A stretch of DNA of 64,000 nucleotides from Xiphophorus maculatus (GCF_002775205.1 NC_036446.1:12243135-12307134); one strand, 5' to 3'. Positions 1-12,173 are shown, counted from the first letter of the stretch. The notes: generated from the sequence alone by a model not told the origin. A program made the numbers and translations.

Positions 1-1310
1 GATTTATCCGTCTACCCAGCAGGATAAATTTAAACTGCAGAGAAAACTCTGAGTTCCTCATCCTTAGTCCTGTCCCTCAATATTTAACTGATGACAAACG
101 ATTCCTCACAGGATGCACTACATGAAGTTAAGACTCTTAATATTTCATCAACCTGTGCAGGAGATGCAAAAAATAGATGCACTGGTATGCAAGAGGTCCA
201 CATGTGGTGCATTCAGCATGTACAATATCAGGTTGTGCTTAATGTTTGTAATCTTCTTAAATTAGTGTTTAAATTTAGCAATGTATTTATTGCCAATGTT
301 TGAAGCAAGAAATGTCAGTTTTCTCTCTTTTGTTTCTTTAACACTTGTAATGTTTTATCTACAGGAAAGTTTAAAGATACAGAAGCAATAATTGATACTT
401 TAACTATGGTTAAAGTCAGGCAAACATTTCTCTACACATACCATAAATAATTCATATGTAAATATGTTTAGATTTGGATTCAGCAACTTTAATAAGATTT
501 ATGGATTTATATTTGAGTCTATTCTCTGGAAAAAACGTGTCTAGTTGACTTTGATCACTGAAGTGATTTATAAAACAGATTTCTGTTCCAGAAATGTTGC
601 AGGTTTTCCCACTTTAATATTACAATTTACCTTTGCTTTACTATAACAATGTCAATTAAAAAAGGGTTTTTTAGATTATCCTAAAATACCTTTTTGTTGA
701 TTTTACATCTAGGTGGAGTAAAACATCAAAATGCTTGGAAATTAACTAAAAAAACAAAATGAAGGGGCTAAGATTAAAGGCAAACTTTACAGAGCTAAAT
801 TGGGGTCACAAACTTTGTTCAAAAGAATAAAATTTCAAACAGAAAAAAGTTAATTTGAGAAAGAGTTTTCAGTTTCACATCTTTTTTTTTCTAAACTTTT
901 TTTCAATTTTATTTTTTGCTTTTGGTCATAATGTAGCTCCATACATTACTGTTTACCATTGAATATTAGCAGTATTCTCATGCATGTTTGATAAATACGT
1001 TGTTTGTAGAGCAATTCCTTCACTTCTCCACTTTTGGGAGTTTACTGATCAGATTTCCAGCTTCTTTTTTTTAAATTTATTACATGAAATCCAATTTGAA
1101 CTCTTAATTATTTTTTTGTCCTTGTCACTTCAAATTAGGCTGGAATTAAAGTTTGTGTTGGTGAGAGCATTTATTTCAGAGCGCTTGCAGCCTCAGAGTA
1201 TTACTGACATTGAAGTCACCCTCCCATTCACCTAACAGCGATGTATAATGTAGGATATGTACAGCATTAACATTAAATTAGACGGCTTCATCCAGTGTGT
1301 GGAAGCTTAC
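1..1310. other. AT-rich intergenic or intronic DNA, no gene seen
   Basis: AT-rich sequence with many homopolymer runs and stop codons in all frames. The short open frames have no recognisable motif. It may be intronic for the minus-strand gene whose candidate exons lie at 1311-1386 and 1636-1724, because the donor at 1309-1310 points into it. I found no further exon here. Confidence 0.5.
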
Positions 1311-1386
1311 TCAGCAGGGGGTAGATGAGGGCGGCGATACTAACCTCTGACAACATTTCATTGGTGGCAGTGGGATCTGTGAGGAG
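1311..1386 (-). CDS. Candidate internal coding exon of an unrecognised minus-strand gene
   Basis: Read on the minus strand, a pyrimidine/CTG-rich tract ends in CAG (acceptor, plus-strand 1387-1388) and the exon ends at a GTAAGC donor (plus-strand 1309-1310). The 76-nt exon translates in phase 0 to 25 residues beginning LLTDPTATNEML and ending AALIYPLL, then leaves one base, so the next intron is phase 1. The residue mix (Leu/Ala-rich, amphipathic) looks helical. The phase agrees with the upstream candidate exon at 1636-1724, which ends in phase 0. I do not recognise the protein. It could be a chance open frame, but matched phases and good splice sites in two neighbouring exons argue against that. 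Confidence 0.42.
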
Positions 1387-1635
1387 CTGCAGCAGCAAAG
1401 CATGAGTGTGCAGGCATGCGGCAAAATAACGCAAAAAACACTGATGGTATAAGTTCATCTGCTTGATTTAAATGCAGTACTGAACAAGCTTTGCATTCAA
1501 AGAAGTTTGTAATATTTCTAAAGCTGGCTGCATGCGCTAACTCAGATTTTTCCTTAATTGTTTGAGAAATGTTGGTTGATTTGAGATGTCTTTTTGTACG
1601 TTTTACCTCTGCCGGAGTGTTTTTCTTGCACATAC

Positions 1636-1724
1636 CTGTTGAGAGCCGTTGGCCTGGAAAAAGCTGCCAGCCCCCCAGCCAGAGGCGGGAAGATTTTCAG
1701 CCTTTTCCTGTTGCGTAATGTCAG
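1636..1724 (-). CDS. Candidate coding exon of the same unrecognised minus-strand gene
   Basis: On the minus strand a strong acceptor (TTGTTTTCTAG) precedes an 89-nt exon that ends CAG followed by GTATGTGC, a good donor. After two bases finishing a split codon it gives 29 residues, starting DITQQEKAENLPASG and ending FFQANGSQQ, with no stop. The exon ends in phase 0, matching the start phase of the exon at 1311-1386. A second frame is also open, so the frame choice rests on the joined reading. No family recognised. Upstream exons, if any, would lie at higher coordinates, towards or inside eva1a intron 1; none was found. Confidence 0.42.
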
Positions 1725-2580
1725 CTAGAAAACAACCTGCCAACAGGACAGGTTGGCTGATCAAAATTTAATAAACAGAATGTGGTCGACTTTAACCTAA
1801 ATTAAACATGGTTTGCTGGCTCACCTTAGACACGCAAACTTTTGTTTCTTTATGTTTTTCTCATCAGAAGAATTCATACACTTCAAACTTTTAACATTTT
1901 ATTACATTGTTACTACGGAATATTCTTCAATGTTGGGATTTTATGTTATTTATACAGAGACAAGAAACTATGGCAGGAGTGTTCAACCTTTACAACCTGA
2001 AGAGATATTTTGCTCTCAGGAAATAAAACTAGTTTAGAGCCACAAATGCCAGATGACTTTTTGAAAAAGTCAGGTTTGTTGTGAAGAATTTGACTTAATA
2101 TGAGTCACAACACAAATTTAGTTTCCATTTGGGATCAATAAAGTATTTTTTGAATTTAATTTGAATTGAATTAACTCACAAACCAATCATCTTGTGTTCT
2201 CAAGATTATCTTGTGTTGAGAAAACCATCGGGAAAACGTAGATTTAGAATATGTCAGCTCTCAGCTTCCGTAGGTTTTTATTTCAGTATTTCAGTTTTGG
2301 GTTGTCATATTTTATTTTAGGTATTTAAAATATCTTCTTCCAGTTCCAGTGTAAAGCTTATTGCTCTTCGAGAGGGCAAACTTGCATTGTTATGCAATTA
2401 TTAATATATTACTTAAAAATAGTCTCAAGACATTGATATTACCGTTTATCGCAATAACTTCTGGGTCAATGTATCGTTCTGTACATTTGTTATTTTGACA
2501 GGCCTGGTTGTGACAAGTTTTACATTGTAAACTCTGATTTTGTGACATGACAAATTGCTCTGTGTTTTCCTCTCCTCTCT
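1725..2580. other. Gene-free interval with a LINE 3'-tail fragment and TTTATCG-type repeat
   Basis: No coding exon seen. At 2122-2175 there is a common fish LINE tail (TTTGGGATCAATAAAGTA followed by GAATTGAATT-type repeats). At about 2390-2510 is a short remnant containing TTTATCGCAATA, resembling a dispersed fish repeat of which a longer stretch lies near 17.55-17.91 kb. Confidence 0.45.
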
Positions 2581-2819
2581 CTAAGCAGGAGGAGTGGCAC
2601 CCGGTCTGCATGTGCAGTTGTGTGAATGTGTGTGGCGTCGTTGCCTGTAAGTGAGAGGAAGAAAAGGATGCAGAGGTTTGGCAGCGAGGGAGGAGGGAGA
2701 TTCACTCGACCTGTCCGGGTCTTTCATGTCACATTTCTGCCCTCGGGATCTGACCTCTGTAACCCTGTCTGGAAAATAACCTGGAAAAACTAAAATGGAA
2801 TAATGGAAAACTGCCCTCT

Positions 2820-3170
2820 GGAAAAGAGTCGGAGCAACGCACCTCCTCTTCCTCCTCCTCCTCCTCTTCCCTCCTCGTCCTGCTGCTGCATCAGACAGGA
2901 GAACTGAAGAGAAGAATGAAAGACGTTTTTTAATTTGCTCCTGCGCTGGAGCTTGTGTGCCAAAGTGAAGGCTTTATGTGGATTTATGCATCTGATTGTA
3001 CAGTTTGAACTGTTTTAGTTTCTGTTTAAGAGGAAAGAGCACATAGTGGAGGGAGAGGGGAGGAGGGCGATGAGCAGTGAGATGAGATGACTACAAAGGA
3101 CAGGAGTAAAGAGGAGAGTTGAAGAAGAGAAAGCAGAAGACTGGGATCTGGATCCTGTTATTATTTAACT
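2820..3170 (+). other. eva1a: Probable 5'UTR exon of eva1a
   Basis: A purine-rich, more GC-balanced segment ending in a near-consensus donor (ACT followed by GTAAGTAT at 3171). It has no long open frame. The next acceptor in the right orientation is TCCAG at 9117-9118, just before the eva1a start codon, so this is the natural leader exon. The 5' edge is not defined by sequence; the TCC-repeat stretch near 2845-2880 may lie at or upstream of the transcription start. Confidence 0.5.
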
Positions 3171-3472
3171 GTAAGTATAACAATATACCTAATATTTGCT
3201 AAAAACTGTACTTTTTGGTAGTCTAGATGCAAGTATTGCGCAGTAAGTCTCCTCTATATTCCTTTTTATCTAGATATTTAACACTGCTTCTGCTCAGTTT
3301 GTCTACTTTCTGCTGCTTTCTTTGCATTTTGTCTCATTTGATTGTTTCTGCTCTCTTTGCGTGTCACGTTAGCAGCAGGAGAGGGAAAGGCCACTGTCAC
3401 ATCGTGTTAGTGTTATTAGACATGCACAGAGGGAGAAATACACTTCAGCTTTGATGAGAGCATTCTGGAAGA

Positions 3473-3514
3473 TGTGTGCATGCGTGTGTGTGTGTGTACG
3501 CGTACGTGCAGGGG

Positions 3515-3556
<42 letters not shown>
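3473..3556. repeat. (TG)n microsatellite
   Basis: Interrupted TG/CG dinucleotide tract, purest at about 3520-3555, within eva1a intron 1. Confidence 0.9.
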
Positions 3557-3557
<1 letters not shown>

Positions 3558-4560
3558 CAGAGACAGAGTTGTAGGAGCGACAGTTTTCTAAACCAACATT
3601 TTGCAGCGCAATAATCTGGTCATTCACAGCAGAAAGGTAATGAAGATTACACTCTGATAAAACAAGGAATTAGTTTGTTCCTAAATGTGTCTTAATTTAA
3701 CAAAAAAAGAAATAAAAATTAGCAATGAGAATATAACATGCTCACCAAGAGCAGATTGTCTTCTGAGGATTTTAAATACATGTTTTATTTTAAATGGTTA
3801 ATGTATTTGAATTACATCACACATTGAAATAACCAAAATTACACAAAAAAATTTTGAGATCTGGTCATTAATAATAAAATTAATCAATTATTCAAAAATC
3901 TTTTACTCTACTATCCACTCATTGAAAGTGAGCAGATATTAATGTGTATAATAAAAATGCAATTTTTTTTTAATCTCTGTTCAATATTAAATTAGACTAA
4001 ACGTTTCCTGTGTTATATAAATTAGGATTACCAAAATTATTTTAGTTTGGAAGTTGACAGAATAATGAGAAAGAAAGAGATTTTTTACTTTTTTTTTTTT
4101 TAGATTTTTTAAAATTAATTTATCCAAATTCAGAAGTTCACAAGAAAGCTTTTAAATATTTGACAAAGCCAAATATTTGTAATTTCAAGGCTTTGTTAGA
4201 TTCGGATTTATTCATTTAATTTCTCTTTGGGATCAGTTAAGTACTTTTGAATTTGAATTAATTAACAACTTTCATAGGATGAGAACTCAATGAAAAAATT
4301 AAATCTTATATTAAGTGCACGTTTTAGATACAACAAAGTATTTTGATCATGTTTTTTACCTTAATTTTATTTCATGTTAAAATCACAAACATTTAGGATC
4401 TTTTTACTCAAATACAGACTTTCACACACAAGTCATTAAACATTAAACTTGGATAAGGTTTTCTAAGAATATTGTTGTTATTGTATTATTATTATTATTG
4501 TTATTATTATAAAAACGCTTTATAGACCAACAAAAACTTTTTATCAAGACGACGGGGTTC

Positions 4561-4704
4561 CATTAATGCCAAAAATATGTTAATGTGTCTATAGCATGTT
4601 TCTATGGTGTGTTTGTAGTGTGTTTATGTATTGTGCTCTTATGTGTATATATGTAATTTGTATAAACATAGCCATAGACACATGAACATATTTTTGGCAC
4701 CAAT
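4561..4704. mobile_element. Small fold-back (inverted repeat) element
   Basis: Arms of about 41 bp at 4561-4601 and 4663-4704 are near-perfect inverted copies (left arm contains GCCAAAAATATGTTAATGTG, right arm its complement with few changes), separated by about 60 bp of TG-rich sequence. No coding capacity. Consistent with a miniature non-autonomous DNA element. Confidence 0.6.
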
Positions 4705-5300
4705 GCTGAGTTCACACTGCAGCCTGAAGTGACCCAATTCAGATTTTTTTGCCTTAATGTGGCCTGAATCTGATCTTTTCATTGCTGTCTGAACAACACA
4801 GGTCGGATTTTTTTGACTCAGGCCACTTGGATATCCGATACGTATCAGATCTTTTCTGATCTGAATGTTCAGGTCTCATTCATCCGACCTGAACGTCACT
4901 GATACTCGACAAACGTCACTATTCTGCGTCCTGATACTCGGAAGCGGGAAGAATAACAACAACCATGACAGACTTTAATGAGGATTAAGTTCCTAATATG
5001 CTGCTCCAGTCGGATAACAACTTCAAATGTGTAAGCTATGCTCCACCTTTAGCCTCCATGTTTACTTCTGCAAACACCGAGCACTTCTTCTCTTTTGTGA
5101 CTGTTGGCAAAACACTGAGAACGCTGACGTTATTGCGCCCTCTACTGCGCATGCAGGACACTTTCAGGTCGTTTGCAGTTCACACTGGAGATCGCATACA
5201 AGACGCATTTATTTGGAAGTGTGAACGACCACAGCAAAAGAAATTTAATTTCACAAAAAATCAGAATTGGGTCACTTCATGCTGCAGTGTGAATGTAGCC
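4705..5300. mobile_element. Non-autonomous DNA transposon with long terminal inverted repeats
   Basis: The left end (4705-4750, TTCACACTGCAGCCTGAAGT...) and right end (5253-5299) are inverted repeats, both containing the block GTGACCCAATTC or its complement. The interior has several sub-terminal copies of a CAGATTTTTTTG-like word. A partial relative lies at 19322-19480. The family looks like a dispersed fish element; the superfamily is not assigned. Confidence 0.65.
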
Positions 5301-6529
5301 CAATATAATCTCATTTAATACCTGTTTTGTGTATATGGCTGTAGTTCTTCTATATGTTGTGCAGCTCATGAAGTATTTATTATGCAAGTATATAATTTGA
5401 TTTAAAAATAAATGCAGTTTGTACCGTTTTTTTATACTGTAAGAATGCATCCCTTTATCACCCATGTTATTGTTTTTATTTATTAGTCACTCCCACCAGA
5501 AACGTGGTGGGAGTGGTGGTGGAAATATTCTTTTAAAAGAATATTTTGTTATTTCTATTTAAAAAAAGACGAATAGACAGTGTCAGTGATGGATGCAGCT
5601 AGATGATGGTGTTATGTTGTAGTTTGTGTTGTGTTGACTCCTGGGCAGAGGGGCAGTGATGACTTGGCTGCAGGCCTTGCGTGTCTTTCTGATGTCATTA
5701 CATAACTGTGATGCTCAGTTGCCTGATATTAGAGTAAGAGATTCATTAGATGCCTATTTTAAAATCTGGGCTTGTAATAACCTTAAATAAAAAAATCATG
5801 TTGACATGTTTCCTGCTGTAAGTCGAACTGTCGCATCCAGACTTTGGAGGGAAAGCAACAGAGGGTGAGAAGGAAGGGCAGCCTCTTCCTGGAGCTTTTC
5901 CACACAACATCACAAAGCGACTCTGACAGTCGGTGAATTTAGAAGTGCTTCGAGGTTGTGTTCATGCTATGGTCGACAGCCACGCTACTAAATTCCTCGG
6001 TTAGTATTGTTAAACAATTCAAACCCTGATGTGCTGCTTTTCTGAGAATGAACAGGTGTGACAGGGGGAAAAAGCATCTGGATGTTTTCAGAAATGTGAC
6101 AGCCGAAACACACATCTGTCCTCCAGCACGCTGTCTTTTTATTGCAGGTCAGTAGTGCTGTCTTTCTGCATTTTTCCAGCTGAAGACATCCTGAGAAATT
6201 AGGCCACTTTGATCTCCTCTGAGTGCATCATACATTTTTTATTTATCAGAGTTTAAACTCGTGCCCTGTCTTTACATGAGAGTACAACATTTAGGTTTTA
6301 ACTTCAATGTTTTCGCCACAGTTTAAAATTTAAATGTTTAAAGACAGGGTGAAGCAATTTCTAGGTGTTAAAAACAGAAGCTGCTCTGTCTTCGCAGATA
6401 TTTTCTTACACTGGATAGGGGAAAAATACCCAACACATATCCTGCATATTTCACTGACATTTAATTCAACTCCGCTTACCCTGTTTTGGTCAGTTAGGAA
6501 TGCCAAAAATAATTTCTGTTGGGGTTTCT

Positions 6530-6936
6530 GCTAGGGTTCCGTCACCTAGCAACCCCCTAGTGGAGTTCCGCCCGTCGCCTAGCAACCCAAGTGGAGCTCC
6601 AGCATTTTTGGTCAGTTGGTTTTACTGCTGCATGCGGTGAACAGTGACTGCTGGAAAAGACAAGAGTTTTGCTGTAGACTTACCATGTAGAAACCACGTT
6701 CTGGATTCTTCTTCCTTCAGGTGTATTGTTGAGTTGGGGCCAGCAGCAGCGTATTTGGATTTAAAGTGACAAGACGCTCTAAAAAAGCTCATTCTGAAAG
6801 GAGCTCACAATAGGTAGAACTGAGCAGACTGAAATCTCATTATCTAGGAATAATTTTGTGCAAAAAGAATGCGATGAGAATGTTTTGTGACCTGACCTAA
6901 CCTGTTCAATAAAGCATAATAGGTCACCTTTAAAGT
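6530..6936. mobile_element. Miniature transposon copy, AGGTCACCTTTAA family
   Basis: Contains the family marks CACCTAGCAACC, TTTTGGTCAGTTGG and TTTTACTGCT and ends in AATAGGTCACCTTTAA (about 6920-6935). The left end is decayed. Related copies are at 8166-8757, 11067-11390, 12727-12815 and 26629-26970. Confidence 0.55.
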
Positions 6937-8165
6937 TATTCTTGTATAATGCCATGAACTCAAAGACTCTGAGCAAATGTGTTTAATATTCTAGTTGCAG
7001 AGCTGAAGACAAAAGCAAAAGCACAACAAAAGCTTAAGCGGGACCCTGGAAGGTGGTGTGCCAGAATGTGAAAGGTTGAACGCAAGAATTTGTTACCTTT
7101 TGTTGGCATTTTTAGCTCCAACAAATATGCTGGAAGGAAAAAACAGATGCCTATGCTCATCAGTGTTTTGTTTCTGTCAGGTTTATTACCACAAAATACA
7201 CTAAAAAGGGATCTGCTGCTCTTTATCACATTTAAATGTCTAATTAGGTCAGATTAATCAGGAGAAAACAATGCAGTGACCACTGCAAAACAGAGATAAG
7301 CAATTACAGTGAAATATAAACTTCTAGCTAAGAGTCATTTAAAAGTCCAAGCTAGACATACAGAACAGGCTACAAATACTTCCTTGAAGTTGCAACAACA
7401 CTCTGACTTCAAGATGAGAGCACCAGTACTAATGGACTGGGATTTTTAGGAACTTAATCCACAGAATCAAGTTTAATCCAATCACTGACTGGTACAACTT
7501 CGTGTTCACTTCATCTCATCCTCTTGTACCAACACCACCTATTCCCACTGGAGGAAGAGATTATCCTTTGTAATTGCCATTCATTGGTTTTTGCCAGTCT
7601 GCTGACTGTCGTAAACACTGAAAACATGAAACATCAACTAAATTTGGGTGAATAATGTAGCCCTTTCTGTGTCAGTATGATATGATTCATTATTTAAAAT
7701 GTGTTAATAATACCGATTCCCTCTGTTCATTGAGTGGCTCTGCAAAACCTGAATATTGTGAAAAAGGAAATAAATAGTGTATTTTAATGCAAAATAAAGT
7801 AGATAGGATACATGTTGGAAAGTATCGACAACTTCAACATTTCTGATGGCGACCTTTCGGAGGTGATACAGCTCATCGGAGTCATGAGCTCCTTTCAGTA
7901 TGTTTTCCACTCAGGCTGGGACTTTGGACATTTATCTGTGGTGACATGGTCACTGTGTGAGCATTTAGCAACACCTGTCCTTTTCCACATGCTCCGCACA
8001 AAGGTCAAGTGTACAGACCTGATGGACGACGCACCACCTGGGGATTATTTCACTGCAGCCAGGGAAGAAGAAAAACGAGGTGGGAAAGTGAGAGGAGTTT
8101 AGCTCACTGTGCAGAAGCAAAGCAAAAATAGATGGCCTGCTTTAAGAAACTGAATTATGAGTTAA

Positions 8166-8757
8166 TTAAAGGAACCTATGGTACTTCCATGAACAGGTTA
8201 TTATAGCTCTATGGGCTACACAAATCATGTTTGTTACATTTGTTACACAAAGTAATTCTTACATAATAAGATTGTCTTGTCTTGTTACTTTAAATCCAAA
8301 TTAGTTGCTGCTGGCCACGCCGCACAAACTCAATCTTATTGTAGAAAAGCAGAAGTAGAGCCTCCTGCACAAACAACAAGAATGCAGCAAGTAGTAAGTC
8401 AGTGACAAAACACTTGCCTCTTCCAGCAGCCATTGTACAGCACATACAGCAATAAAACCAGCTGGCTAAATGTGCTGGAGCTCAGCTTGGGTTGCTAGGT
8501 AACAGGCTGGGCTTACCTGAGGTTTCTAGGTAACGACACATTGATCGTGGAATGTGACTTAACAATCAGGAGGTCTTTGAAACGGCTCATTTTCTAGGCA
8601 TCAAAAAACATTAACTTATTGCCAAAAAACGGCTGAATGTTCCTTTTAAACACTTGAACTATTTTTAAAGCAATTGAGGCCACAATGGAAGTATAAAAAT
8701 CTTTATTGTCTATACAAACCTGCAAAATGTGAATTTTGCATAATAAATCCCCTTTAA
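8166..8757. mobile_element. Miniature transposon copy, same family, inverted
   Basis: Runs from TTAAAGGAACCTAT to CCCCTTTAA. Internally it holds the complements of the family words (GGTTGCTAGGTAACAGG, AACCAGCTGG) and CAAAATGTGAATTTTGCATAAT near the right end, so it is inverted relative to the copies at 6530 and 11067. Confidence 0.55.
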
Positions 8758-9183
8758 ATAATAATCAATTACATCTAGAGTGCTTCTTTAGTTGCACATA
8801 GCTGCAGTTACGAATCATATGCCATGACCTTGTATTGGGATGAGTTTGTTCTGCATTTACTAAAACCATAGATTCATGAGAAAACTCAGCTGAACATCCA
8901 GTAGTTTTATGAGTTTCACTTTTCATCTTCATTCTGTTTTTAATAAGGATGTTACTTTTTAAGGTGAATTTGAAATCCTTTATTGGCACTAATAAATAAA
9001 TTGCACTATTAATATTACCAATATTTATTATTTCAAATGCTGTGCAGAATTGTTAGTTTAGATGCGACAGAACCATTCACTTACTCTTCTGCTTTTTCCT
9101 AAAAACCTGACAATCCAGGAGGAGAGATGAGGCACTGATCTAACTTCTCCAGGAACTTATACCGAGCTCATCTCTGCCACAAT

Positions 9184-11987
9184 ATGAGCACTCCAACACC
9201 CGGAAGCCCAAACTCGGAGGTGAAGATGGGGTCCCAGGAGATGGCGATGCTGAGCAACCTTTTGGCTGCTTACACTTTCATTGCAGGTAGGATCAACAAT
9301 TCATGTGGGATTGTCTGTGATCAGTCTTTTAATTGTAGCCCTCATGTATTTCTGTGTTGAACAAACATTTGAAACATAAGTGGCTCTAAAATTGTAAAAG
9401 TAAAAGTAAAAGTAAAAACTGTCTAATAAGTTACTCAAGTTAAAATGCAAAAAGGCTTCTGGTTTAAAGGCTACTCAAGTACTGAGTAACTGATCAGCAC
9501 ATCTGATTTCATATTTAAAAATTACAATCATCAGACAGACAACATTGTAAAGTTATGTCAAAAATCTGTTTTTTTAAGACTAAAATAAAAACATTCAAAT
9601 AAATAGCTTGGTTACAAAAGAACAGATTCAGGCAGCACTTTTCCAAACTTCATGAAGAATTCTTCATGAAATCAAGAACATTATGGATAATCCTGACCGT
9701 CTTCTACATGAGACTGTCTTGAGAAAACAGAGTATTATCTTCAGTCAGAGGGTTCTTCAGATTCGCTGCAGTACAGACTGCTACAGGAGATCTTTCTTGC
9801 CAACAGCCATCAGTGTCTACAATAACTCTTTGAAGACAATATCAGTTACAAGATATTAATTCAAATATTCAAACAATTAATTTGCCTTTGGGAATTTGAA
9901 TTTTTGAAGCAGTAAATAAATAAATAAAATATAAATTTGTGCAGATACATGGTCAATGGAAACTTATCTGTCTGTTTTAAATCAGACTAAACCTTTCCAC
10001 CTTTGAACCGAAAGGAAAATAAATGTAATTTTTAAGCATTTTGATTCCAGGTTTCAGCTGTAATGTCTTGATTCTGTAAATATGAGGAATCAAAGGTGGA
10101 AACTAGATGAAGATCAGGCAGTGAAAACAGGAAGTTTGATGCCAGATAAAGAGTTTGAAGAAGCAGAGAAAGGAGGAGATTCAGAACGTAAAGACAGAGG
10201 AGGATGAAACCATCGGCTGCCTGTTTAACTCTGAATTGATTGTTGCTTCCCTTTATCGCAGACCAACCTGAGAGAACGGCTCTAGTGTTCCTCGGCGGTG
10301 TGTGTGTTGGACTCCTGGTCACGCTGTGCGCCATCGTCTTCCAGATACACTGCCGAGCGGACTGCCACTATGGCAACAGCAACGACCTTCAGAAACGCCA
10401 AAGGGTCCGACGTCACCGTCGCCAGCACCTCTGTGCCCGCCCTCAGCTCACAGATGGTAACCCAGACAACACCGGTGCTGTGGTTGTGGCCTCTGGAGTG
10501 ACTGGGAACACTGGGGACTGTGAGCCAGAGGACTGGGATGACACGTCTGACCTGTCGGCACGGCGACGCAGGCGCTTCGAGAGAGCTCTGCTGAACGCCA
10601 CCATGTTCACATCTTCTGAGGGTATCTGTCACAGAAACACTTTTTAATGGTTCTCCATTTTATAGTCTCCTTTAATCAATCAATCAATCAATCAATCAAG
10701 TTTATTTGTGTAGAACATTTCAGCAGCAAGGCAGCTCAAAGCGTTTTACATAATAAAAACACAAAATTACAAAGTTTTAAAGAAAACACTGTGCAGTCAA
10801 CAATTGAACAAACATTACATTTTGATGAGTGCCAACACTAAAATCAGACACATTAAATATGTTGGTCAATGTTTAATTTATGTTCAAAAGAAACTCTAAA
10901 CAGGTGAGTTTAATGAAAAAAAAAATGTTACAAATATGCATTCAAGCTGCAAATGTGAATTCAGCTCTTGTTACCTTTGATTAAGATGAGTTAAAGAGCT
11001 TAAAATAAACAAATCTTTTAATAAACTGATCTCACGCTGTAAGCTCTTTATTCTTTGGGGAAAAATAGGAGGTCTATTATGCAAAATTCACATTTTTCTT
11101 TTTCCATTTGGGACTCAACTGCCTCTAAAATCAGCCCAATGCTTAAAAAACACACATCTGTTTTATGGCTATAAGTTAATGTTTTTTGGTGTCTGGAAAA
11201 TGAGCCATTTCAAAAACTTCCTAATTGTTAAGTCAAATTGGGTGCTGTCACCTAGCAACATCAACCGAGCCCAGCCTGTCACCTAGCAACCGAACCATAG
11301 TTCCAGCACTTTTGGTCAGCTGGTTTTACTGCTTTATGTGCTGTACAATGGCTGCTGGAAAAGTTACAAGTTTTGTTGTTGACTGACTTAAAAAAACAGC
11401 TCTGAATTTCTAAATTGGTGAAATAATATAATTAATGTAGGAGATGTGTGTATGTCTTGTTCAACCATAACAGTGTAGGGTGACAACTTGAAGATTTAGG
11501 ATGAAATGGTTGTTGTTGGCATCTGTAAGAGTTCAGCAAGAGAAACGTGTTAAATGTGTGTGAAATGTTCAATCCAGTGTGTTAAAAACGGTCATGACAC
11601 AAACATAATCAAACATTGAGGCAGGGCTAAGAATGACCAAAGAATAAATGGTTTGAGAAACTCGGCTCACTAAGTAAAACACTCAATAAATAACTCATCA
11701 AATGGATGAAAATGATTTTTTATGAAAAAGTTTTCTTGTAGGCTCTGAGTTTAGCTCTGATTTTCTGGTTTTCTGCACACAGTCCAACTTTATGTGATAA
11801 ATAAAATGAAATGTTAAGTTCTAAAAGTAAATCAGAGGATAGGTGTTTAAAAGTGTCTGTTTGTGTGTCTTTAGAGCTGGACCGGGCCCAGCGACTGGAG
11901 GAGCGGGAACGGGTTCTTCGAGAGATCTGGATGAATGGACAACCAGACATCAGCACAGTGACTCAAAGCCTCAACAGATATTACTGA
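9184..11987 (+). CDS. eva1a: EVA1A (FAM176A) single-pass membrane protein
   Basis: Three coding exons, 9184-9286, 10262-10621 and 11875-11987, with GT-AG junctions and matching phases give 191 aa. The start is the first ATG after acceptor 9117-9118. A short N-terminal region leads to MLSNLLAAYTFIADQPERTA, then one membrane span at about residues 42-63 (LVFLGGVCVGLLVTL...), a basic/Arg-rich juxtamembrane stretch, an acidic patch (EPEDWDD), DLSARRRRRFERAL, and a C-terminus with AQRLEERERVLREIW and the terminal SLNRYY, all hallmarks of vertebrate EVA1A. It is longer than the human protein as I recall it (about 150 aa), mostly through a larger middle region. The human protein is an endosome/lysosome- and ER-associated regulator of autophagy and apoptosis; that function is from family knowledge, not this sequence. 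EVA1B is the alternative, but the NRYY end and RRRRRFER favour EVA1A. Confidence 0.92.
9393..9500. repeat. Dispersed AGTAAAAGTA / TTACTCAAGT repeat fragment
   Basis: Tandem AAAGTA words followed by TTACTCAAGT and TACTCAAGTACTGAGTAAC. The same vocabulary recurs at 19845-20310 and most fully at 25118-25670. It lies in eva1a intron 2. Confidence 0.5.
9560..9930 (+). mobile_element. LINE 3'-end fragment
   Basis: Degenerate coding remnant that reads roughly as the C-terminal tail of a fish non-LTR retrotransposon (words like RRSFLPTAISVYNN), followed by the tail TTTGCCTTTGGGAATTTGAA. A second copy of the same tail region is at 50355-50480. It lies inside eva1a intron 2. Confidence 0.5.
10673..10760 (+). 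repeat. (TCAA)n microsatellite with conserved flank
   Basis: Six TCAA/AATC repeats followed by GTTTATTTGTGTAG and GCAGCTCAAAGCG, a widespread fish repeat boundary. The same arrangement, with a far longer AATC tract, is at 21431-21605. Confidence 0.7.
11067..11390. mobile_element. Miniature transposon copy, AGGTCACCTTTAA family
   Basis: Starts near TCTATTATGCAAAATTCAC and contains GTCACCTAGCAAC twice, TTTTGGTCAGCTGG and GGCTGCTGGAAAAG. It lies in eva1a intron 3, in the orientation of the 6530 copy. Confidence 0.55.
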
Positions 11988-12173
11988 TGGAAAGCCAAGA
12001 CGACAGATACAGACCGGGAAGAAAACAAAGCGCAGGCAGTCAGATGGATGACTGGTGCAGAAAAATGAACATAAACATGAAACAGTTTCCACTGCAGCAG
12101 TGAGCCTCTGAACAATGAGGTAACACTGGTTTGTTTGGGGCTCAACAAGAAGAGAGGACAGAAATGGATTTTC

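Larger units (their letters stand above)
3171..9118 (+). other. eva1a: eva1a intron 1
   Basis: The 5.9-kb intron between the leader exon and the first coding exon. It holds a TG microsatellite, an ATT/TTA tract at 4484-4510, a LINE tail remnant at 4216-4262, two adjacent fold-back elements (4561-4704 and 4705-5300) and two copies of a miniature transposon (6530-6936 and 8166-8757). An open frame at 7812-8102 has no motif and no conservation evidence. Confidence 0.5.

Noticed and set aside
3445-3627. Minus-strand frame rich in His-Thr
   Set aside because: Translation of the TG/CA microsatellite.
7812-8102. 96-codon plus-strand frame in eva1a intron 1
   Set aside because: No motif, no fitting splice sites, and the surrounding sequence is repeat-rich; likely chance.
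10282-10632. 116-codon minus-strand open frame
   Set aside because: It is the antisense shadow of eva1a coding exon 2, whose plus-strand translation matches a known family.
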